12,556 nucleotides of DNA, from contig PLXI01000195.1 in the NCBI GenBank assembly GCA_003151375.1, positions 1 to 12,556 of the forward strand, given 5' to 3'. The position numbers and the translations under genes are program-made. The stretch is from Hyphomicrobiales bacterium (GTDB lineage Bacteria; Pseudomonadota; Alphaproteobacteria; Rhizobiales; Aestuariivirgaceae). Below, piece by piece: positions 7,478 through 12,556 of this stretch (its first letter is position 1; every line of letters starts with the position of its first letter). Below the pieces are notes generated by a model. The model had not been told where the DNA came from and made no database searches. It saw only the letters and a program-made list of their open reading frames with translations.

Positions 7478-8073
7478 TGAACATCGTTTTTGATCTTGGT
7501 GCAGTTTTAATCGAATGGGACCCGCGCCACTTATATCGCAAGGTTTTTTCTGATCCCGAAAAGATGGAATGGTTCCTCACCAACGTCTGCCATAATGATT
7601 GGAACTTAGAGCAAGATCGTGGCCGCTCTTTTGATGAGGCCGTGGCCGAGGCCATCGCTCGCCACCCAAAATGGGAACGCGAAATTAAATTATACCGCGA
7701 TCATTGGGTTGAAATGGTGCCGGGTGATATTCCTGGCACAGTGCAAATTTTAGAAGAGCTCCACGCCAAAGGCGCACCTCTCTACGCCATAACCAACTGG
7801 AATGGCGACACCTTCCGCCTCACGCATAGCCGCTTCAAATTCCTGTCCCTGTTCCGCGACATCGTGGTTTCCGGCGACGAGAAAATGGTCAAGCCAGAAC
7901 CAGATATTTTCCAACTACTGGCCAGCCGCAACAACATTAAGCTTTCGGAATCAATCTTCATTGACGACAGCGCGAAAAATATAAAGGGCGCTGAAGCCGT
8001 AGGCATGAAAACCCACCACTTCATAACGCCGGAAGGATTACGCGCGGATCTAAAGCGTCGAAATCTGATTTAG
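7477..8073 (+). CDS. HAD-superfamily (subfamily IA) hydrolase, YihX-like
   Basis: A 198-residue cytosolic haloacid dehalogenase-fold hydrolase. Motif I is VFDLGAVLI with nucleophile Asp6; the residue two further on is Gly8, not the Asp usual in HAD phosphatases. Motif II is AITNWN (Thr106), motif III is KMVKPEPDIF (Lys139), and motif IV is FIDDSAKNIKGAEAVG (Asp163/164). A helical cap lies between residues 15 and 80. The same DLG start occurs, as I recall, in E. coli YihX, a sugar-phosphate phosphatase, so a small phosphoester is a reasonable substrate guess, but the substrate is unknown. A haloacid dehalogenase activity is not excluded. Translation probably depends on coupling to smc, because the start codon shares its A with the smc TAA and no strong Shine-Dalgarno is visible. 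It ends three bases from the stop of the convergent gcvP. Confidence 0.85.
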   Translation: MNIVFDLGAVLIEWDPRHLYRKVFSDPEKMEWFLTNVCHNDWNLEQDRGRSFDEAVAEAIARHPKWEREIKLYRDHWVEMVPGDIPGTVQILEELHAKGAPLYAITNWNGDTFRLTHSRFKFLSLFRDIVVSGDEKMVKPEPDIFQLLASRNNIKLSESIFIDDSAKNIKGAEAVGMKTHHFITPEGLRADLKRRNLI

Positions 8074-8076
8074 TCG

Positions 8077-10893
8077 CTACTCCGCCGCCACTAAATAATC
8101 TTCCATTGGTGGACAAGAACAAATCAAATTGCGATCGCCATAAACATTATCCACGCGTTTAACCGGCGGCCAATATTTGAAACCATGATCGCCCAGCGGG
8201 AAGAAGGCTTGCGTTTTGGAATAGGGATGGTGCCATTCGCCCAATAAATCCTGATGCGTATGCGGCGCATTCTTCAAAGCATTGTCAAGCTTATCAACGC
8301 GCCCATGTTCCACATCCGCAATCTCTTTGGCGATAGCAATCATTGCATCACAGAAACGATCAAGCTCACCCTTAGCTTCGCTTTCAGTGGGCTCCACCAT
8401 CAATGTATCAACCACTGGAAAAGACATGGTGGGTGCATGGAAGCCATAATCCGCCAAACGCTTGGCCACATCTTCAACACTGATGCCAGAGCGTTCCTTC
8501 ACCCAGCGCAAATCCAAAATGCATTCATGCGCCACCGTGCCAGCAGGGCCGGTGTAGAGAATAGGAAAATGCGGCTTCAAACGCGCCGCCATATAATTGG
8601 CATTAAGCACCGCCATTTTAGTCGCCTGCGTTAAGCCCTCAGCGCCCATCATCGCGATATACATCCATGAAATTGGTAAGATAGATGCCGATCCAAAAGG
8701 TGCGGCAGATACAGCCCCGCGCTTGCCCGAAGGAAGTCTCATCACATCATGCCCCGGCAGATGCGCTGCCAAATGGGCGCGCACGCCAATTGGCCCCATG
8801 CCCGGCCCACCGCCACCATGCGGAATGCAAAATGTTTTGTGCAAATTCATATGGCACACATCTGCGCCAAGTTCTGCCGGCCGCATCAGCCCAACTTGCG
8901 CGTTGAGATTGGCCCCATCAAGATAGACCTGCCCGCCATGCGCGTGGATGATGCGGCAAATATCCATGATGCTATCTTCGTAAACGCCGTGAGTGCTGGG
9001 ATAAGTAATCATCAAAGCAGCAAGATCGGCGCTATGTTGTTGGGCCTTGGCTTCCAGATCAGCCACATCCACATTGCCCAGCGCATCACACGCCACCACC
9101 ACGATCTTCATGCTGCACATCGCAGCAGAAGCCGGATTGGTGCCATGCGCCGAAATGGGAATGAGGCACACATCACGCGCCTTCCCACCATTGGCATCGT
9201 GGTAGCGCCTGATCGCCATCAGCCCGGCATATTCGCCTTGGCTTCCAGCATTGGGCTGCAGTGACACCGCATCAAAGCCGGTGATGTCACACAGCATTTT
9301 TTCCAGAGAGACGAACAACTCGGCATAACCCTTGGTTTGCGCGCGCGGCGCAAAGGGATGAAGTGCACCAAATTCCGGCCAAGTCACGGGGATCATCTCC
9401 GCCGCCGCATTCAGCTTCATGGTGCAAGAGCCAAGGGCAATCATGGCTTGATCCAATGCTAAATCCTTGCCTTGCAGCAGGCGCATATAACGCATCATCT
9501 CTGTCTCAGTGCGGTAACGGTGAAACACCGGATGAGTGAGGAATTTGGATTGGCGTTTGAGATTGAGTGGAATGCCACCAGCCGATATCGTAGCCTTGGC
9601 ACCGAACACACGCAGCAATTTTTCGATCACTTCATCGGTCGTGGTTTCATCCAGACTGATGCCAACATGATCTTTATCAATCACCCGCAGGTTGATAGCG
9701 ATTTTCGCAGCCGCAGCGATAATGCGCTTGGCCCCACCAACCACTTTCACTGTTAATGTATCAAAAAATGTTTCAGAAACAATGTGATGGCCAGAGATTT
9801 TCAATGCGCCCGCCAGCCTTTGAGTTTTGGCGTGAATGTCTTCAGCCATGGCTTTAAGCCCTTCAGGCCCATACCAGCAGGCATAAAACCCAGCCATGAC
9901 TGCCAACAGGACTTGCGCCGTGCAGATGTTAGACGTGGCCTTGTCGCGTCTGATATGTTGCTCTCGCGTTTGCAACGCCATGCGTAAAGCGCGGTTGCCC
10001 TTTGCATCAACAGACACGCCAATCAAGCGGCCCGGCATGATCCGTTTCAATTCATCCTTCACCGCAAAAAATGCTGCATGTGGCCCGCCAAATCCCATGG
10101 GCACGCCAAAGCGCTGCGTTGAACCCAAGGCAATATCGGCACCCAATTCGCCGGGAGATTTAAGCAGTGTGAGTGCCAGCAAATCTGTGGCCATAATCGC
10201 CAGCGCACCGGCTTCATGCAGCTTGGAAATTACGCTTGAATAATCGCGCAGCGCACCTGAAGAGCCGGGATACGAAAGCAATGCGCCAAAAACCTGCGAG
10301 GCCTTAAGTTCTGCCACGTCAGCAATTTTCAACGTAATGCCAAAGCCAGAAGCACGGGTTTGCAACACACCGATGGTTTGCTCATGTGTGTTGGCATCCA
10401 CAAAGAAAATACTAGAATTAGACTTTGCATGGCGCTTGGCCATAGCCATCGCCTCTGCCGCGGCCGTTGCCTCATCCAGCAATGAGGCATTGGCAATATC
10501 CAGCCCGGTGAGGTCCATCACCATCTGCTGATAGTTGAGCAAGGCCTCCAATCGGCCCTGGCTCACCTCGGCTTGGTATGGTGTGTAAGCTGTGTACCAG
10601 CCCGGATTTTCCAACACATTGCGCAGGATCACAGGCGGGGTATGAGTGCCGTAATAACCCATGCCGATGAGCGAAGTGAAGATTTTATTCTTGGATGCAA
10701 TATGTTTTAGCTTCGCAAGGGCCTCGGCCTCACTGAGGGCAGGTTCTAATGCCAGCGCTCGCTTGGCGCGAAGTTTGGCGGGCACGGCCTTGGCAATAAA
10801 ATCATCCAATGAAGCAGCACCGAGCACCTTCAACATCGCGGAAGTTTCAGTGGCATCAGGCCCGATATGGCGCGCGGAAAAGGGCACACTCAT
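8077..10893 (-). CDS. gcvP: Glycine dehydrogenase (decarboxylating), P protein, single chain
   Basis: A 938-residue P protein of the glycine cleavage system. It decarboxylates glycine with pyridoxal phosphate and passes the aminomethyl group to the lipoyl arm of GcvH. This is the fused single-chain form: the N-terminal half (from FSARHIGP, with GMGYYGTHTPPVILRN and NPGWYTAYTPYQAE) and the C-terminal half lie in one frame without a break. The PLP-binding lysine is Lys686 in HMNLHKTFC, followed by the glycine-rich loop IPHGGGGPGMGP. LGSCTMKLN and QPNAGSQGEYAG in the C-terminal half are also family-typical. Length matches the usual 940-960 residues. It is the last gene of the operon, starting three bases after the gcvH stop with only a weak GAG upstream, so translational coupling is likely. 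It converges on the HAD gene with a 3-bp gap and no visible terminator. Confidence 0.98.
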   Translation of the reverse strand: MSVPFSARHIGPDATETSAMLKVLGAASLDDFIAKAVPAKLRAKRALALEPALSEAEALAKLKHIASKNKIFTSLIGMGYYGTHTPPVILRNVLENPGWYTAYTPYQAEVSQGRLEALLNYQQMVMDLTGLDIANASLLDEATAAAEAMAMAKRHAKSNSSIFFVDANTHEQTIGVLQTRASGFGITLKIADVAELKASQVFGALLSYPGSSGALRDYSSVISKLHEAGALAIMATDLLALTLLKSPGELGADIALGSTQRFGVPMGFGGPHAAFFAVKDELKRIMPGRLIGVSVDAKGNRALRMALQTREQHIRRDKATSNICTAQVLLAVMAGFYACWYGPEGLKAMAEDIHAKTQRLAGALKISGHHIVSETFFDTLTVKVVGGAKRIIAAAAKIAINLRVIDKDHVGISLDETTTDEVIEKLLRVFGAKATISAGGIPLNLKRQSKFLTHPVFHRYRTETEMMRYMRLLQGKDLALDQAMIALGSCTMKLNAAAEMIPVTWPEFGALHPFAPRAQTKGYAELFVSLEKMLCDITGFDAVSLQPNAGSQGEYAGLMAIRRYHDANGGKARDVCLIPISAHGTNPASAAMCSMKIVVVACDALGNVDVADLEAKAQQHSADLAALMITYPSTHGVYEDSIMDICRIIHAHGGQVYLDGANLNAQVGLMRPAELGADVCHMNLHKTFCIPHGGGGPGMGPIGVRAHLAAHLPGHDVMRLPSGKRGAVSAAPFGSASILPISWMYIAMMGAEGLTQATKMAVLNANYMAARLKPHFPILYTGPAGTVAHECILDLRWVKERSGISVEDVAKRLADYGFHAPTMSFPVVDTLMVEPTESEAKGELDRFCDAMIAIAKEIADVEHGRVDKLDNALKNAPHTHQDLLGEWHHPYSKTQAFFPLGDHGFKYWPPVKRVDNVYGDRNLICSCPPMEDYLVAAE

Positions 10894-10896
10894 GGC

Positions 10897-11256
10897 TCAG
10901 CTCACAAACTTATCATTAGCAGTTTTGTCCATCAGCTCGGCCAATTCCGCTTCATTGGAAAGCTTCACCTTCATGAACCAGCCTTCCGCTTCTGGTGCGC
11001 GGTTAACCAATGCGGGATCACCCGCCAGCTCTGCGTTCACTTCCACCACTTCACCAGATACAGGCACATAAACATCCGAAGCTGCTTTAACACTTTCCAC
11101 CGTGGCCACACTTTCATGGGCTTTCACCACACGGCCTTTTTTTGGCAGGTCAACAAACACCACATCACCCAACTGCTCTTGTGCGTGGGTTGAAATGCCG
11201 ATGGTGGCAATGCCGCCTGATACTGTTACCCACTCATGATCTTTTGAAAATTTCAT
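10897..11256 (-). CDS. gcvH: Glycine cleavage system H protein (lipoyl carrier)
   Basis: A 119-residue lipoyl carrier that shuttles the aminomethyl intermediate between GcvP and GcvT and is re-oxidised by dihydrolipoamide dehydrogenase, whose gene is not in this window. The N-terminus FSKDHEWV is family-typical, as is QLGDVVFVDLPKKG. The lipoylated residue is Lys57 in TVESVKAASD, followed by VYVPVSGEVVEVN on the mirrored beta strand. The C-terminal EGWFMKVKLS is also conserved. Length is close to the 120-130 usual for the family. The start is set by AAGGA (minus strand of 11263-11267), which overlaps the gcvT TAA stop and sits 6 nt before the ATG. The gap to gcvT is 9 bp and to gcvP 3 bp, so the three genes are surely co-transcribed. 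Confidence 0.97.
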   Translation of the reverse strand: MKFSKDHEWVTVSGGIATIGISTHAQEQLGDVVFVDLPKKGRVVKAHESVATVESVKAASDVYVPVSGEVVEVNAELAGDPALVNRAPEAEGWFMKVKLSNEAELAELMDKTANDKFVS

Positions 11257-11265
11257 TTTGTGTCC

Positions 11266-12366
11266 TTATCTTTTGAAAGTGTTGGGAACGAATGGAAGTG
11301 CGCAAACCACAGCCGGTAAAGCCTGGCCACGCACGATGAGTTGAATTTTTGTGCCAACAACGGCAGAAGCCGTTTCAACATAGCCCATGGCCACTGGCCC
11401 ATTCACCGTCGGGCCAAAACCGCCGGATGTGATCATGCCAATCTTGCGGCCCGATAAATCCTGCACCTCAGTGCCATCACGCGCAGGCGCACGGCCCTCG
11501 GGCTTTATGCCAACCCGCTTGCGCACCACCCCTTGCGCCAGCTCGCGCTGCACGCGCTCAGCCCCAATAAAGCCGCCGTCAATGCGCCGTTGCTTGGGAA
11601 TTGACCATTGCAACCCAGCTTCAGCGGGCGAAGTTGTTTCATCAATGTCATGGCCATAAAGACACAACCCCGCCTCAAGGCGCAGTGAATCACGAGCACC
11701 TAGGCCAATTGGTTTCACATTGGCATCAGCCAGTAAGATTTTCCACAGCGCCACAACATCTTTGGTTGAAACTGAAAGCTCAAAACCATCTTCGCCAGTA
11801 TAGCCAGAACGGCTGGCTGCAACCGCAATGCCAGCGATATTCAAAGCCTGCGAATGCATGAATTTCATCGCCCGCACAGAAGCGTCATGCTTTGCCAACA
11901 CCGCTTCAGCTTTCGGCCCTTGCAAGGCCAGTAAAGCGAGATCATCACGAACCGAGATTTTTATCTCCGCCGGCAATACGCTGCGTGCATGTACGAGATC
12001 AGTTGCTTTGCAACCCGCATTCACCACCACATAAAGGCTGGAACCACGGCGCGTAACCATCAGGTCATCCAAAATCCCGCCTTGCGGATTGAGAAATTGA
12101 GAATAGCGCTGTTGGTTGTCGGCAAGGCCCCGCACATCAGCCGCCACCAATTTTTCAAACGCGGCAAAAACATTTGGGCCGGTTACATCCCATTGCCCCA
12201 TATGAGAAACATCAAACAGCCCAGCGTTTTCACGCGTCCATTTGTGCTCATTTAATATGCCCATGGGATATTGCACCGGCATATCATAGCCAGCAAAAGG
12301 CACCATGCGTGCACCAAGGCCCACATGTTCATCATATAATGCCGTGCGCTGAGATCTTTCGCTCAA
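11266..12366 (-). CDS. gcvT: Aminomethyltransferase, T protein of the glycine cleavage system
   Basis: GcvT transfers the methylene unit from aminomethyl-lipoyl GcvH to tetrahydrofolate, releasing ammonia. Family motifs, in order: GARMVPFAGYDMPVQYP near the N-terminus, GLFDVSHMGQ, the GGILDDL motif with the catalytic aspartate (residue 100/101), VVVNAGCKATD, LLALQGPKA, SRSGYTGEDGFELS, and GARDSLRLEAGLCLYGHD. I set the start at the TTG at 12366 (366 residues). It has a good AGGAG 8 nt upstream and gives an N-terminus of normal length. The in-frame ATG at 12384 (372 residues) has no Shine-Dalgarno, and its first codons contain the AGGAG itself. It is the first gene of the operon and is probably controlled by the glycine riboswitch upstream through its ribosome-binding site. 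Confidence 0.95.
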   Translation of the reverse strand: MSERSQRTALYDEHVGLGARMVPFAGYDMPVQYPMGILNEHKWTRENAGLFDVSHMGQWDVTGPNVFAAFEKLVAADVRGLADNQQRYSQFLNPQGGILDDLMVTRRGSSLYVVVNAGCKATDLVHARSVLPAEIKISVRDDLALLALQGPKAEAVLAKHDASVRAMKFMHSQALNIAGIAVAASRSGYTGEDGFELSVSTKDVVALWKILLADANVKPIGLGARDSLRLEAGLCLYGHDIDETTSPAEAGLQWSIPKQRRIDGGFIGAERVQRELAQGVVRKRVGIKPEGRAPARDGTEVQDLSGRKIGMITSGGFGPTVNGPVAMGYVETASAVVGTKIQLIVRGQALPAVVCALPFVPNTFKR

Positions 12367-12375
12367 GAACCGTTC

Positions 12376-12383
12376 TCCTGACA
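12376..12383 (-). promoter_or_regulatory. gcvT Shine-Dalgarno region with anti-SD partner in the riboswitch
   Basis: On the minus strand this reads TGTCAGGA and, with the next base, contains the AGGAG that lies 8 nt before the TTG start of gcvT. The octamer is the exact reverse complement of TCCTGACA in the leader RNA (minus strand of 12424-12431), at the 3' end of the second glycine aptamer. Pairing of the two would bury the ribosome-binding site. The complementarity is seen directly; its regulatory use is inferred. Confidence 0.6.
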
Positions 12384-12394
12384 TAAGTTGGCAA

Positions 12395-12414
12395 GACTCA
12401 GAATCAGCTGAATC
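12395..12414. promoter_or_regulatory. Cluster of three GANTC (CcrM) sites inside an 18-bp quasi-palindrome region
   Basis: GACTC (12395-12399), GAATC (12401-12405) and GAATC (12410-12414) fall within 20 bp between the riboswitch and gcvT. The last two lie in CAGAATCAGCTGAATCTG (12399-12416), an inverted repeat with one mismatched pair. GANTC is the target of CcrM, whose gene end is at the left edge of the window. Such a cluster could be a methylation-sensitive protein-binding site, or the quasi-palindrome could act as a short RNA hairpin in the leader. Neither role is shown by sequence alone. Confidence 0.5.
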
Positions 12415-12420
12415 TGCCCC

Positions 12421-12556
12421 CTCTGTCAGGAACCTGAGAGTTTCACATTCCCTGTCACTCTGACACAGGGCCTGTTTTCTCCTTCGGTGTGCAAGCTATA
12501 TGCCTGCAACTCTTCAGAGTATGGTCCACTGGCGGTCCTTTTGCCTGAGAGTTTCC
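12421..12556 (-). promoter_or_regulatory. Tandem glycine riboswitch upstream of gcvT (first aptamer cut by the window edge)
   Basis: Read on the minus strand, the second aptamer is complete (12519 to 12421). P1 is CTCTG (12519-12515) with CAGAG (12425-12421), and P2 is AGAGTT with AACTCT. A 7-bp side hairpin TGCAGGC/GCTTGCA has an ATATA loop and is followed by the conserved CACCGAAGGAG. An arm with CCCTGT/ACAGGG comes next, and the conserved GAAACTCTCAGG lies near the 3' end. The first aptamer enters at the window edge with AAACTCTCAGGCAAAAGGACCG (minus strand from about 12554), a strong glycine-aptamer signature; its 5' half is outside. Tandem aptamers upstream of gcvT normally turn the operon on when glycine is abundant. 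No intrinsic terminator lies between the aptamer and gcvT, so control is more likely at translation initiation. Confidence 0.92.

Noticed and set aside
8254..10531. Plus-strand open frames within gcvP and its neighbours
   Set aside because: Antisense shadows of a conserved full-length GcvP; low-complexity or histidine-rich translations with no domain and no supported start.
12399..12416. Quasi-palindrome as an intrinsic terminator of the riboswitch
   Set aside because: No U-tract follows it toward gcvT, and the stem has a mismatch and almost no loop, so transcription termination is unlikely. It is kept only as a possible protein site or small hairpin.
1..12556. CRISPR array, insertion sequence, toxin-antitoxin pair, phage genes or defence island
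   Set aside because: No direct-repeat array, transposase, integrase, tRNA-borne attachment site or known defence domain was seen on either strand. CcrM here is most likely the orphan cell-cycle methyltransferase, not part of a restriction system.

Overview
The window reads as a dense stretch of alphaproteobacterial chromosome, probably from the Hyphomicrobiales (Rhizobiales) or a near relative. The grounds are the C-terminal tail of a CcrM-type adenine methyltransferase at the left edge, the gene order mutY–DUF721(dciA)–dsbA-like–smc, a strong shortage of the CcrM target GANTC, and a gcvT-gcvH-gcvP operon with a single-chain GcvP behind a tandem glycine riboswitch. Nothing suggests a plasmid, phage or mobile element. 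No tRNA, rRNA, CRISPR array or insertion sequence was seen.

Layout. Bases 1-109 (+) are the end of ccrM. Bases 175-1821 (+) encode an exported von Willebrand factor A (vWA) protein with four degenerate beta-type repeats, the one gene that looks accessory. Bases 1808-2830 (-) are mutY, whose 3' end overlaps the vWA gene. Bases 2859-8073 (+) form a tight four-gene operon: a DUF721/DciA-like protein, a Tat-exported DsbA-like thiol oxidoreductase, the condensin SMC, and a HAD hydrolase. Bases 8077-12366 (-) are the glycine cleavage operon, transcribed gcvT, gcvH, gcvP. Its leader (12367-12556) holds the glycine riboswitch, cut by the window edge. No stretch over 300 bases lacks a gene. Intergenic DNA totals only a few hundred bases, most of it the gcvT leader.

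How the parts work together. The left and centre hold chromosome-maintenance functions: CcrM methylation, MutY repair of 8-oxoG:A mispairs, DciA-type replicative helicase loading, and SMC-driven segregation. The right operon breaks down glycine to CO2, NH3 and methylene-tetrahydrofolate and is probably switched on by glycine itself.

The most interesting signals are in the gcvT leader. An 8-nt segment at the 3' end of the second glycine aptamer is perfectly complementary to the gcvT Shine-Dalgarno region, which suggests translational control and supports a TTG start for GcvT. Between riboswitch and gene, three GANTC sites lie within 20 bp, out of about nine that I could find in the whole window. 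This raises the possibility that CcrM methylation and glycine sensing meet at one promoter or leader. The mutY/dciA divergent start region is also notable, because both start codons can be drawn from a single CATG.
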